NCBI GenBank assembly: GCA_031555505.1
Contig: JAVBUH010000014.1
Location: forward strand, 1 to 64,000
DNA: 64,000 nucleotides
Direction of reading: 5' to 3'
DNA from: JAJDIA01 sp031555505
GTDB taxonomy: Bacteria; Bacteroidota; Bacteroidia; Bacteroidales; Tannerellaceae
Made by a program: the position numbers and the translations under genes
Notes under the pieces: generated by a model
What the model was told of the DNA's origin: nothing
The model's database searches: none
The model's input: the letters and a program-made list of their open reading frames with translations, nothing else
Part shown: positions 27,301 to 36,074 of the stretch, piece after piece
Position numbering within the stretch: position 1 is the stretch's first letter
How the letters are laid out: each line of letters starts with the position of its first letter

Positions 27301-29971
27301 TTCGTTTGCGGGATACACATATTCCATTATTGAATATTTCATAGAGGATATGCGCCTCTTTATACGAAGTGCCCAGATAGAACGATGCTTCCTCGCCTGG
27401 CAAGCAAGTGGTCTGCTCGTTCACTATCCAGAAGTGGGTGAATACCGGAGGTTGTTTGTCCTCTTTCGCATACAGGATCACATCTTGTTCAAGTGTAACT
27501 TCCCGCCCTTTGCTGTCGTTGGCTTTCAGATACAGGTGGTAACGGCCCGAAGGCAGTGTGCGGAACATGGCTGGGTCAATCGCCTCACCGGTGTTGAAGG
27601 TGCCTGATGCCACGGTTTTCCCTTCCTGATACTTGGCTGTCCACGACCATTGCGCTTCTTCGCCCGTATTGGACCAGGCCGCCATACGCCAGTTGCCCGA
27701 AACATCAGCCGGTTGTCCGTTCAATGTCTGTGCCGTAACTATGATTCGCAAGGAATCCTTTTCGCTTTTCCCGGTCAGGTTGCTGTAAAGAACGATGCCG
27801 GCGTCGCCCACACTGAAATACGACTGCGTTTCCTGGCTCTCGCCTTTACTATCGGTCACCACGGCAATGGCCTCATACGTGCAATAGAACGGTGATTTAT
27901 CGTTTACGCCCTTTTCAGGCCGGAAAGAGAGAGCGAACGAACCGTCGGCTGCCAGCCGGCTGTTGCCTTCGGCTACCTGTGTGATCCCGCCGCGGGTACT
28001 TCGCCCTAACCAGAACGAACGTTGCAGGATACGCCAGGATACATTCCCGTCTGTTAGTGTTACACCGGAGAATGTTTGTGCTTTTCCACGAATCACCACA
28101 TCATCGCCAAAAGAGACTTCGTCCCGGATCGAATCCAGTTGTACGGCAAAAGTGGGGCGTTTATACTCTTCTACCCGGAAATATGTGGCAGATGAACCGG
28201 TTTGGATGTTGAATGTGCCATTGAGTGTTTGTTGTGGCAATACAAATTCGCCATGAAAAGAACCAAATTCATTTGTCGTGAACTGTTTGGTGCTTACTTC
28301 TTTGTAATTGGCGTCGCGCAACACTACGGTAAACGACTGATTGGGTACCACCTGCGACCGGTCTGCCCCGATAAACGTGGCGATCCCTTTGAAACTAACC
28401 GACTGTCCCGGCCGGTAAATGCTGCGGTCAGTAAACAAAGATACCGTTGTCTGTGAAATCTCAATCTGTTCAGGTGTATAGGGTGAATAGATTGCTGTGA
28501 ACCTGGAAGCTGTATCCTGTGGCAATGAAGCTTGGAATGCAGCTGTTTTGCTGTCTTTCGGAAGCATAATAAGCCCGTCTTTATCGGTCTTTGCGGATGC
28601 TTGCCGGATATATTCACCACGTTGATAGCGATACCATGTAACTGTTGCCTGTGGGATGGGTTTACCACTCTTGAAATCAGTTACCAGTACTTCATTCTGT
28701 ATGCCGATGAGCCGGTGTACGGCAGCCAGACGGCTGACACTGACCCAATGCTCGGTCTTTAATTGTTGTCCGGGTACGGATACTACACATTCAAACAGGC
28801 CGGTGTTTCCGGTTGGGAACCGGAACGTAGTATCACATTGCTGGTAGGGAACAGCCGGTAGTTCTACTGTCATTTCCTTTACCAACCGCCCTTTGGTTGA
28901 TTTCTTTTCGGCCAGATAATAATTGGCGATCTCCGCCAGGGCACGTTTACTTTCATACAGCTGGATATGTACTTTCCGCACGTTGTTGTAGATTACCTGG
29001 ATAGACAGGCTGTCGTTAGGGTAGGCCGTATTGGATATCGTTGTTCGCAACGCGGGCGCTTCCCAGGATGCCAACATATTGCGCAGGGTCCCCGTCTGTG
29101 AATATTTAGGGAAACGGGCAATCCCTTCTTTACACAGGCCTGTCTGAACGGCTAAGATCGAATCTTCCTGAGTGGAAAGGAAGCGCTTTTGTGAGAGGAA
29201 ATCTACTTTAGCGATCAGAATCTCAATCGAATAATCAGCAGCCGCATGCTGTTGTAACAGGCTGTCCAGCGAAGTTTCATACCATTGTTTGGAAGTGTCT
29301 GAATAATTTTGTTGGTAGGCATAGTGCAAGTACTCCAGTTCTACCAGTAGCGTTGCTTTCGGATTATCCTGTGTACGGCGGAAAGCCAACCATTGCCGGT
29401 ACATATCTTCTGTGGGTTGGATAGCTATGGCCCGGGCGATCAGAAAATCATACAGGGTTGGGCGGAGGGAGGGAGCGTCCTTCCCACTTTCCATGATTTC
29501 TTTGTATTGTGACGAGGGCGTCTGTTGCAGCAACGTAGCTGGGGCGAGGGAGGCAGACAGTTCTTCCTTCACCTTATCGGTAAAGAGGTTGGCGCTCCAT
29601 TCCCGGATGTCATCGGGCACGAAGTCGCTCAGGTTGGTTCGTTGGTTGATCCGCCAGCGGTTTTGCTGGTAATATGTATCGTACATTTCGGCGGTCATTG
29701 AATGCAGGATCGAAGCCCCAGCCGAATCAGCCAGTGTACGGGTGTATGTTTCCACTTCACCAATCAGTGTGGGAAAGCGGTCGTAATCCTTTTCCAACTC
29801 ATCTTTCATGTGTGTGATGAGCGCTTTGATCAACTGAGGTGTGTTTTTTTGTTGAATGGCCTGGGTGATCGCTTCTTCTTTTTGTACGGCTGATGGGGTA
29901 TCGATACTGAAGGCGAACCAGGACAAGCTCCCTGCTGCCAGTATCATCATACAGATTGTTCGTAGTTTCAT
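24353..29971 (-). CDS. Alpha-2-macroglobulin-like protein lacking the thioester motif
   Basis: 1872 residues, exported (signal segment about 5-22). The order fits bacterial alpha-2-macroglobulins: N-terminal helical and MG-like regions, an MG2 domain near 510-610 (DRSIYRPGQSVSFKG), the A2M domain near 1090-1180 (SNTTWKFQAVAHT), then a thioester-domain-like helical toroid from about 1310. At the place where CxEQ normally sits the sequence reads LTQPDNDN, so no internal thioester can form. By family it would trap or hold proteases or stabilise envelope proteins, but without covalent capture. No penicillin-binding-protein partner (pbpC) is next to it. A near-consensus promoter TTACTTTG lies just upstream. 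Confidence 0.88.
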   Translation of the reverse strand: MKLRTICMMILAAGSLSWFAFSIDTPSAVQKEEAITQAIQQKNTPQLIKALITHMKDELEKDYDRFPTLIGEVETYTRTLADSAGASILHSMTAEMYDTYYQQNRWRINQRTNLSDFVPDDIREWSANLFTDKVKEELSASLAPATLLQQTPSSQYKEIMESGKDAPSLRPTLYDFLIARAIAIQPTEDMYRQWLAFRRTQDNPKATLLVELEYLHYAYQQNYSDTSKQWYETSLDSLLQQHAAADYSIEILIAKVDFLSQKRFLSTQEDSILAVQTGLCKEGIARFPKYSQTGTLRNMLASWEAPALRTTISNTAYPNDSLSIQVIYNNVRKVHIQLYESKRALAEIANYYLAEKKSTKGRLVKEMTVELPAVPYQQCDTTFRFPTGNTGLFECVVSVPGQQLKTEHWVSVSRLAAVHRLIGIQNEVLVTDFKSGKPIPQATVTWYRYQRGEYIRQASAKTDKDGLIMLPKDSKTAAFQASLPQDTASRFTAIYSPYTPEQIEISQTTVSLFTDRSIYRPGQSVSFKGIATFIGADRSQVVPNQSFTVVLRDANYKEVSTKQFTTNEFGSFHGEFVLPQQTLNGTFNIQTGSSATYFRVEEYKRPTFAVQLDSIRDEVSFGDDVVIRGKAQTFSGVTLTDGNVSWRILQRSFWLGRSTRGGITQVAEGNSRLAADGSFALSFRPEKGVNDKSPFYCTYEAIAVVTDSKGESQETQSYFSVGDAGIVLYSNLTGKSEKDSLRIIVTAQTLNGQPADVSGNWRMAAWSNTGEEAQWSWTAKYQEGKTVASGTFNTGEAIDPAMFRTLPSGRYHLYLKANDSKGREVTLEQDVILYAKEDKQPPVFTHFWIVNEQTTCLPGEEASFYLGTSYKEAHILYEIFNNGICVSRKRIVLSDEIQHFSLPFREEWEEGAVAVFTFIKNGEKYNTSINLTRKQPDKKLTIRPITFRDRLVPGEKESWTFRITDADSLTTDAEMLASMYDASLDKLMPGGWTFAPVRSIHLQAPMFQAGDMFQESDGSAHAEIKTVQVHSYVFDQLNWQGVLYAKRPTPEGIFAYAGEAAPTVMMKASVNADEANLRTAGTIAEEESMDTDTPETTETTVAPLQLRQNFNETAFFYPTLRTNEAGDILFQFTLPESNTTWKFQAVAHTKELKYGQLTKEIVSSKPFMVIPNLPRFFREDDQVTIATQLVNQLEKEINGKVRLEFFDPATDNVIAGWNQPEQTFTLAAKANGKAAWTVTVPKGVSLIGCRIIAESSDGSDGEQHLIPVLSSRILVTESTPVYMLLPGEKTIRIAGEKGSREPFRLTLELTANPVWYAVQALPTLTQPDNDNILSWFAAYYSNTLATHIAASHPRVQRIITLWAAQGGTATTLLSNLEKNEELKNILLDETPWVLAAENETERKQRLALLFDMNRAANARDAALQRLAEQQTAEGGWSWFKGFYTDRTITLSIVKGFYQLEQLQATVGNQQELTIRRNALRYLDDCIRKDFAELKKNNKQWQKATPSPWQLTYLLVRSGVKDMQPTAETQEAIRFYTSQAGKDWTKLSLAGKGETALLMQRSGDKVSAAAVLSWLRKTATTSEELGMYWANNRSGNDFFTSPIDTHCLLMAVFNELSPDSGETDRMKQWLLNQKRTQHWGTVPSSVNAIYTLLLTGSDWLAQDNTVTAQWGGHTFTTGSGESAIGYLKTAVNSNEITAATGTLVLRKEGNTPAWGALYTQYFESIDKVTASKGILNVEKKLFVAFNTGTEQQIRLVTADAPLMVGDKVIVRLTVRTDRDMDYVVLKDIRAGCFEPAEVLSGYSYKDGVGFYRSPKDVSENFFFTRLPKGTFVLEYPVYVSRTGNYAGGISTIQCQYAPEFVSHTEGERLRVND

Positions 29972-30071
29972 GTCGGTTGTTTTTCTGTTAATGGAACAAG
30001 ACCTTTCCTATTATAGATACAAAGTAAGGCTAAAAAAGTGTGAATTTTATGTTAATTAGCCATAATAAACG

Positions 30072-30110
30072 AAAGACGGCCTCCCTGCTGTTAGTGCAGA
30101 GAGGCCGTTT
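30072..30110 (-). terminator. Terminator after folA
   Basis: Long stem AACGGCCTC.../...GAGGCCGT read on the minus strand, with loop near TAACAG, ending in TCTTTCGTTT; it follows the folA stop by 20 bp. Confidence 0.65.
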
Positions 30111-30130
30111 GATCAGGTTCACGGAGAACG

Positions 30131-30634
30131 TCAGTCCTTTTTCTTCCGCACATAGGTGAGGAAGGTGTAGGGATAGGCATGTTTCTCGTCGGCTGGAAAT
30201 TCTTTTCGTTCCGTTTCTTCCCATTCGTCGAAATTGACAATGGGGAAGAATGTTGTAGCATCTTCAAATACATGATGTACGCGTGTCAGATACATTGTGT
30301 CGGCCAGCCGCAGGGCTTGCCGGTACACCATCGCACCACCGATGACAAAGATTTCGGCTTCTTTTTCACAAATCTCCAGGGCATCGCGCATGGATTCGCA
30401 AGCAAAGCAGTTCACGAAACCCGCTTCGGGAAGGGTGGTCAATACCACATTCTTCCGGTTGGGCAATGCGCCTTTGGGTAGCGACTCAAATGTTTTGCGT
30501 CCCATAATTACTGCATGACCTGTTGTCAATGTTTTGAAGCGTTTCATGTCTTCCGGCAAACTCCATAATAATTGTTGGTTCTTGCCGATGGCATTGTTCT
30601 CCGCCACTGCCGCAATAATAGAAATCTTACTCAT
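30131..30634 (-). CDS. folA: Dihydrofolate reductase
   Basis: 167-residue enzyme reducing dihydrofolate to tetrahydrofolate with NADPH. Motifs present: IIAAVAENNAIGKNQQLLW near the start, the LPEDMKRFKTLT segment carrying the catalytic acidic residue, VIMGRKTFESLP, and FVIGGAMVYRQAL. Functionally linked to thyA 121 bp upstream, which makes the dihydrofolate it recycles. Confidence 0.94.
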   Translation of the reverse strand: MSKISIIAAVAENNAIGKNQQLLWSLPEDMKRFKTLTTGHAVIMGRKTFESLPKGALPNRKNVVLTTLPEAGFVNCFACESMRDALEICEKEAEIFVIGGAMVYRQALRLADTMYLTRVHHVFEDATTFFPIVNFDEWEETERKEFPADEKHAYPYTFLTYVRKKKD

Positions 30635-30755
30635 AATCTTTTTCGATTTAATGATCCTTTTACTGTCTCGTTCTTACTTAGCTTCTCCAAGCTCTTCATT
30701 TAGTTCATTCGCATGCGGGTGAAATACCTTCCTCCCGTTTTTTCACAGGTTATTG

Positions 30756-31550
30756 TCAGACTGCCACATCTCCCTTGATGTGAGGATGAGGATTGTAGTG
30801 CTCAAGTATAAAGTCGTCGTATGTAAAATCAAAGATACCCCTTACCTCCGGATTGACCCGCATCGTAGGCAGGGTACGCGGTTCACGGGTGAGTTGCAGG
30901 TGCACCTGGTCCAAGTGGTTGGTGTAGATGTGCGCATCACCCAACGTGTGTACAAACTCTCCGGCTTTCAGTCCGGTTACATGTGCCACCATCTGCAACA
31001 GGAGGGCATACGAGGCAATATTGAAGGGTACACCAAGGAAGATATCCGCACTGCGCTGGTAGAGTTGCAGGCTTAGCCGGCCATCAGCCACATAAAATTG
31101 AAAGAAGGCATGGCAAGGCGGGAGTTTCATACCGGGCAGATCGGCCACATTCCACGAACTCACGATCATACGCCGGGAGTCAGGTGTGTGTTTGATCTGG
31201 TTGATCACTTCGCTGATTTGGTCAATGTGTCCTCCGTTATAATCGGGCCACGAACGCCACTGGTAGCCATACACATGGCCAAGGTCGCCGTTGGCATCAG
31301 CCCACTCGTCCCAGATACGGACGCCATTGTCTTGCAGGTATTTGATATTTGTGTCTCCCCGTAGGAACCAAAGGAGTTCATAGATAATGGATTTCAGGTG
31401 CAGCTTCTTGGTGGTAAGCAGAGGGAAACCATCCGCTAAATCAAACCGCATCTGGTGTCCGAATACACTGTAAGTGCCTGTCCCTGTGCGATCTTCCTTC
31501 TTTGTCCCTTCATGTAGTACCCGTTCGAGCAATGATAAATATTGTTTCAT
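30756..31550 (-). CDS. thyA: Thymidylate synthase
   Basis: 264 residues, same length as the E. coli enzyme. The catalytic cysteine is C146 in LPPCHAFFQFYV, with RxDRTGTGT near residue 21 and QRSADIFLGVPFNIASYALL late. It methylates dUMP using methylene-tetrahydrofolate. Promoter box 22 bp upstream. folA follows in the same direction. Confidence 0.95.
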   Translation of the reverse strand: MKQYLSLLERVLHEGTKKEDRTGTGTYSVFGHQMRFDLADGFPLLTTKKLHLKSIIYELLWFLRGDTNIKYLQDNGVRIWDEWADANGDLGHVYGYQWRSWPDYNGGHIDQISEVINQIKHTPDSRRMIVSSWNVADLPGMKLPPCHAFFQFYVADGRLSLQLYQRSADIFLGVPFNIASYALLLQMVAHVTGLKAGEFVHTLGDAHIYTNHLDQVHLQLTREPRTLPTMRVNPEVRGIFDFTYDDFILEHYNPHPHIKGDVAV

Positions 31551-31571
31551 GCTTTCCGATTATAGAGAAGA

Positions 31572-31579
31572 CAAATGTA
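31572..31579 (-). promoter_or_regulatory. -7 box of thyA
   Basis: Minus-strand TACATTTG, 22 bp upstream of thyA. Confidence 0.5.
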
Positions 31580-31706
31580 CGAAAGGGAATCGATAAAACA
31601 ATAAATAGCCGGGTATTCGCCGCCTTTTTTAGATTTTTTACTACGGATATACGGCCGAAAAGGTGTATTTTTCTCGTTGTTACACGCTGATATATAAGAT
31701 AAAATG

Positions 31707-31714
31707 TATCTTTG
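31707..31714 (+). promoter_or_regulatory. -7 box of aldose 1-epimerase gene
   Basis: TATCTTTG, 38 bp upstream of the ATG at 31752. Confidence 0.5.
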
Positions 31715-31751
31715 CCGTGCATTCGGAACACATAAATAAATACATATTAGA

Positions 31752-32882
31752 ATGAAAAAAACAGTATTGGGAATGATGGCCGCCTGTATGTTGTTTGCTT
31801 GCGGGCAGAAACAGGAAGAAGCTACTTTGTCGGGTCTGAACAAGGCTAACTTTGATTCGATTGTAGAAGGAAAAGACGTAGCATTGTACGTGTTGAAGAA
31901 CAAAAACGGCGTTGAAGCATGTATCACCAATTACGGCGGACGCCTTGTTTCTGTAATGGTGCCCGACAAGAAGGGACAGATGACCGACGTGGTGCTGGGC
32001 TACGATAACGCGGTAGACTATGTGGCTATCGACGGTAATTATGGCGCCCTGATCGGCCGTTACGGCAACCGTATCGCTAACGGGCAGTTTACATTAGATA
32101 GTGTGACCTACGATCTGCCGAAGAACAACAATGGCCATTGCCTGCACGGTGGCCCTAACGGCTACCACACCAAAGTATGGGATGCCAAGCAACTCAACGA
32201 TCAGACGCTCGAACTGACTTACCTGTCTGTCGACGGCGAAGCCGGTTTCCCGGGTAACCTGAACATCAAGGTAACCTATGCCCTGACCGACGATAATGCC
32301 ATCGATATCAAGTATGAGGCTACGACAGACAAGCCTACCATCGTGAACCTCACCAACCACAGCTACTTCAACCTGGCCGGTGCACTTACCGGTTCACAGA
32401 TTCTTGACCAGACGATAATGATCAATGCGGATACGTATTCGCCGGTTGATTCTACCCTCATCCCTACCGGTGAGCTGCCCTCCGTCGAAGGTACGCCGAT
32501 GGATCTGCGCCAGCCCATTGCCATTGGTGCGCACATCGATGATGCTTTCGACCAACTGGTGAAAGGCCGTGGCTACGACCACAACTGGGTGCTCAACGCT
32601 CGTGGCGATATCAAAGTGCTGGCCGCCAAAGCTTATAGTCCTGCCACCGGTATTGCCCTCGAAGTATACACCAACGAACCGGGTGTTCAGTTCTATACCG
32701 GCAACTTCATGGCAGGTACCGACAAAGGCAAACACGATACCTTGTATCCTCACCGTGGCGCCTTCTGCCTGGAAACCCAGCATTATCCCGACAGCCCCAA
32801 CCAGCCCAACTTCCCGAGCACCGTGCTCCGTCCGGGTGAAAAATACGTCAGCGAGTGTATCTATAAGTTCACTATTGAATAA
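31752..32882 (+). CDS. galM: Aldose 1-epimerase lipoprotein
   Basis: 376 residues. Residues 1-17 form a lipoprotein signal ending in LFAC, so the enzyme is placed in the envelope rather than the cytoplasm. The galactose-mutarotase motifs are present: YGGRLVSVMVPDKKG, GRYGNRIANGQF, HCLHGGPNGYH, NLTNHSYFNLAG, and near the C-terminus EVYTNEPGVQFYTGN. It interconverts alpha and beta sugar anomers, probably of sugars released outside the cytoplasm. Single gene with its own terminator. Confidence 0.9.
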   Translation: MKKTVLGMMAACMLFACGQKQEEATLSGLNKANFDSIVEGKDVALYVLKNKNGVEACITNYGGRLVSVMVPDKKGQMTDVVLGYDNAVDYVAIDGNYGALIGRYGNRIANGQFTLDSVTYDLPKNNNGHCLHGGPNGYHTKVWDAKQLNDQTLELTYLSVDGEAGFPGNLNIKVTYALTDDNAIDIKYEATTDKPTIVNLTNHSYFNLAGALTGSQILDQTIMINADTYSPVDSTLIPTGELPSVEGTPMDLRQPIAIGAHIDDAFDQLVKGRGYDHNWVLNARGDIKVLAAKAYSPATGIALEVYTNEPGVQFYTGNFMAGTDKGKHDTLYPHRGAFCLETQHYPDSPNQPNFPSTVLRPGEKYVSECIYKFTIE

Positions 32883-32917
32883 GCGGCTTGCTTCGTACAT
32901 TAATATAGATCGAATAA

Positions 32918-32950
32918 GAGGGATGCGCCAACTAGGTGCATCCCTCTTTT
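32918..32950 (+). terminator. Terminator after galM
   Basis: Stem GAGGGATGC (32918-32926) with GCATCCCTC (32938-32946) then TTTT. Confidence 0.75.
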
Positions 32951-33191
32951 GGGTTCGCCCTGCATGGTTCTATCTGAATAGGTGCAATTCGTACCCATAG
33001 CCAACATACGTACTCCACATTATTTGTATCTTTCTGTTTATAAACAATTCCTTTTTCACTTTGTTATTTAATAAATATCAGGTGTGTATATCCAAATTTT
33101 CTCGATTTGGGAATGACGTTTGCATCATTCTATTTACCGGTGTTTCTCATAAAATGGAATTTAGAGTTTGTTCAATGTAGATAATAATGAA
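32951..33191. other. AT-rich intergenic region before the DUF1254 gene
   Basis: No coding frame or recognisable RNA was found. A weak TATCTTTC near 33026 could be a promoter box but is far from the gene; nothing else stands out. Confidence 0.4.
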
Positions 33192-34649
33192 ATGAAAAAA
33201 AACTGGCTCTTCGCAGCATTACCAACGCTATTATTGGTATCCTGCAACGATCAACAAAAACAGCAACCCGTCCAAGCGGCGGAATACGAATTCGTTAACG
33301 GCTACCCAACAGAGGCCACCATCCAGAAAGCCTATGATGAGGCCGATTTGAACCGCGCGATTCAAACATATCGCTTCTTCTACCCGACAGTATCTATTTT
33401 AGCTGTCTGGGATGGAAACATATCTGCCGGATGTGTTCCTAACCAAAAGTTCGCCATTATGGATGGCGCACCCGCTCAGGTCGCTTTTACACCGAACTCG
33501 GATACCCGTTACGCCGGACTTCCGCTCGATTTGAGCAATGGGCCTATCGTTATGGAAGTGCCCCCAGGTCCCATTATGTCGGCGGTAAACGACATGAACC
33601 AACTTTGGGTGATGGATATCGGCATGCCCGGCCCCGATAAGGGCAAGGGAGGGAAGCATATTATCCTGCCTCCGAACTACACCGGGGAAGTACCTACCGG
33701 ATATTATACGGGAAAATCAACGACCAATCAAGTACTGGTACTGTTGCGGGCCATTCCGTTGGATAACAATCCCGAAACAGGTGAAAAACTGATGAGATCT
33801 GTCAAAGTTTACCCTTTAGGAAAACCCGAACCGGAACTTGGCTGGATAAAATTGAACGATAAGCCGGGCGATTTTACCCCTGTGCGATGGGAAGACAATA
33901 TCGGCTACTGGGAACGTCTGGCAAAATTCATCAACGAAGAACCGGCTAACCCCGAATACCGCACCTGGTATGGGGAATTAGCCCAATTGGGGATCGAAAA
34001 GGGAAAACCATTCCATCCTGATGCCCGCATAAAAGCCATACTTGAAAAAGCAGCCGTAAAGGCGAACGCTATCATGCGCGTACAATCTTTTGCCGACCGC
34101 AGCGCAGACCGTATCGTGTGGAAAGACCGCCAATGGGAATGGGCTGTATTGCGCTATGCCGGTGACGGAAAATTCAATACCGAAAACTATGTAGACCTGT
34201 ATGCACGCGAAAAATGGTTCTATCAAGCGCAGATCGAATCGCCCGCCATGTTCAACCGCGCACCGGGCGCTGGATCGTTGTACTGGTTAGGACTAAAGGA
34301 TAATACCGGAAAGTATTTAGACGGAAACAAAACCTACAAGCTGACAGTTCCGCAACCGGTTCCGGGTAAGCTGTTCTGGTCGGTAACTATCTACGACAAC
34401 GAAACCCGCAGCGAGATTGCCGCTCAGCAGAACAAGGCGGCCTTGCGCTCATTGTTCGAATTGAAAGAGTTTGCCGCCCAGCCCTCCGTGGAGCTCTACT
34501 TTGGTCCGAAAGCTCCTGCCGGTAAAGAAAATGTTTGGATACAAACCATTCCCGGTAAAGGCTGGTTCAGCTACTTCCGAATCTATGGCCCTGAAGCGCC
34601 TGCATTCGATGGCAGTTGGAAGCCCGGCGATTTTGAGGAAGTGAAATAA
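33192..34649 (+). CDS. DUF1254/DUF1214 lipoprotein
   Basis: 485 residues from the ATG at 33192, where a lipoprotein signal ends in LLVSC. The longer frame from 33168 lacks this fit. The N-terminal part with YRFFYPTVSILAVWDGN and NSDTRYAGLPLDL is typical of DUF1254, and the C-terminal part with LYARE...MFNRAPGAGSLYWLGLKDNTGKYLDG and WSVTIYDNETRS is typical of DUF1214. The combination is widespread in bacteria, of unknown function. Single gene with terminator. Confidence 0.82.
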   Translation: MKKNWLFAALPTLLLVSCNDQQKQQPVQAAEYEFVNGYPTEATIQKAYDEADLNRAIQTYRFFYPTVSILAVWDGNISAGCVPNQKFAIMDGAPAQVAFTPNSDTRYAGLPLDLSNGPIVMEVPPGPIMSAVNDMNQLWVMDIGMPGPDKGKGGKHIILPPNYTGEVPTGYYTGKSTTNQVLVLLRAIPLDNNPETGEKLMRSVKVYPLGKPEPELGWIKLNDKPGDFTPVRWEDNIGYWERLAKFINEEPANPEYRTWYGELAQLGIEKGKPFHPDARIKAILEKAAVKANAIMRVQSFADRSADRIVWKDRQWEWAVLRYAGDGKFNTENYVDLYAREKWFYQAQIESPAMFNRAPGAGSLYWLGLKDNTGKYLDGNKTYKLTVPQPVPGKLFWSVTIYDNETRSEIAAQQNKAALRSLFELKEFAAQPSVELYFGPKAPAGKENVWIQTIPGKGWFSYFRIYGPEAPAFDGSWKPGDFEEVK

Positions 34650-34666
34650 GTCCTTGCACCCTAAAG

Positions 34667-34703
34667 AATCCGGCAGTTGTTAGTGCAATTGTCGGATTTT
34701 TTT
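34667..34703 (+). terminator. Terminator after the DUF1254 gene
   Basis: Stem AATCCGGCA/TGTCGGATT (34667-34675 with 34690-34698), then seven T. Confidence 0.7.
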
Positions 34704-34787
34704 GCATTTATTTATACCCGGATGCAACATTCTTCCTATTGTTTTCATCCTATATAAACAGAATGCTACATGTAAATCAATGCGATA

Positions 34788-36050
34788 ATGAAAAAAGTAT
34801 GGATGCTGGCATCGTTGATGCTTACCTGCCTGCTGGCAGGATGTGAGGACCCACATGAATATGTGGTCTATGAGATTAATGAACCGGTCTTTCTGTCTGC
34901 TGCCGATTTCCGAAAGACAGTGAAAGTGTCTGATGAACCGCGTGAAATAAAGGAACAGGGGAAACTGTGTTTCTATGAGGGATACCTCTATATTTCCGAA
35001 CCCGGTGTGGGTATCCATATTATAGACAACCGGAATCCGGCCAGTCCTTCGGCTGTTGGCTTCGTGGAATTGCTGGGAAATGCAGACATTGCTATCCGTG
35101 GCAATCGCTTGTATGCTGATGCGCTGATAGACCTGCTCTGGTTTGATATCAGCAACCCGGCCCAACCGGAATACCAGGGACGCCTTGAAAATGTATTTAA
35201 GCAGGCGTTGCCGCAGATCGAAAATGGATTCGGTTATGATTACGCTATGTGTTACGAAAACCGGGAGGATAAGATCGTTGTCGGCTGGAACGTCGCCACA
35301 CGGAAGCAGGAGGTAGAACAATACAACTGGCTGAACGACAGACTGTCGAAAGAATTTGCCTACATAGATTCGGCTCCTTCTTCAAGTAACTCCGGGAAAG
35401 GGGTGAACGGCTCCATGTCGCGTTTCGGGCAGTATGGCAACTACCTGTATACAGTGCTCAATGGATCTATGGATGTGTTTGACGTCTCCGGCTCTGCACC
35501 TGTCAAAAAAGCGGGTCCGATCGGCATCGGCAATGTAGAAACCATATTCAGTTATAAGGATTGCCTGTTCATGGGTATGCCTACCGGCATGATGATCTTT
35601 TCAGTGGCCAACCCACTACAGCCCGAATACATGTCGTCTGTATGGCATGTCTATGGGTGTGATCCCGTGGTGGTGGAAGACGATCTGGCGTATGTTACCA
35701 TCCATTCGGGTAATTTCTGCGGACAGAACTCCAACGAACTGCTTATTCTGGACGTGAGCGATGTGAAACAGCCGAAGCACCTGGTAACCTACAATATGAC
35801 CAAACCCAAAGGTCTTGGCATCGACAACGGCACCCTCTTCCTTTGCGACGACGGCCTGAAGATATATAAGGTGGGCGATCCGCAGCAACTCATGGCCAAC
35901 CGCCTGGCGCACTATGCCGGCATGGAGGGTTACGATGTGATCCCCTTCCAAAATACCCTGATGATGATTGCTGAAGATGGCCTTTACCAGTACGATTATT
36001 CCAACATGGAAAAGATATCCCAATTAAGCAAGTTGCCGATCGGCAAATAA
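34788..36050 (+). CDS. LVIVD-repeat lipoprotein
   Basis: 420 residues with lipoprotein signal ending LLAGC (Cys at 19). The mature part is a set of beta-propeller-like repeats of the LVIVD type, for example GIHIIDNRNPASPSAVGFVE, DLLWFDISNPAQPEYQG and ELLILDVSDVKQPKHLV. Such proteins are probably surface-exposed propellers; ligand unknown. It stands alone and is convergent with the PagL-like gene. Confidence 0.8.
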   Translation: MKKVWMLASLMLTCLLAGCEDPHEYVVYEINEPVFLSAADFRKTVKVSDEPREIKEQGKLCFYEGYLYISEPGVGIHIIDNRNPASPSAVGFVELLGNADIAIRGNRLYADALIDLLWFDISNPAQPEYQGRLENVFKQALPQIENGFGYDYAMCYENREDKIVVGWNVATRKQEVEQYNWLNDRLSKEFAYIDSAPSSSNSGKGVNGSMSRFGQYGNYLYTVLNGSMDVFDVSGSAPVKKAGPIGIGNVETIFSYKDCLFMGMPTGMMIFSVANPLQPEYMSSVWHVYGCDPVVVEDDLAYVTIHSGNFCGQNSNELLILDVSDVKQPKHLVTYNMTKPKGLGIDNGTLFLCDDGLKIYKVGDPQQLMANRLAHYAGMEGYDVIPFQNTLMMIAEDGLYQYDYSNMEKISQLSKLPIGK

Positions 36051-36074
36051 CTTTCCTGTCTGCCGTGTCCTGTC

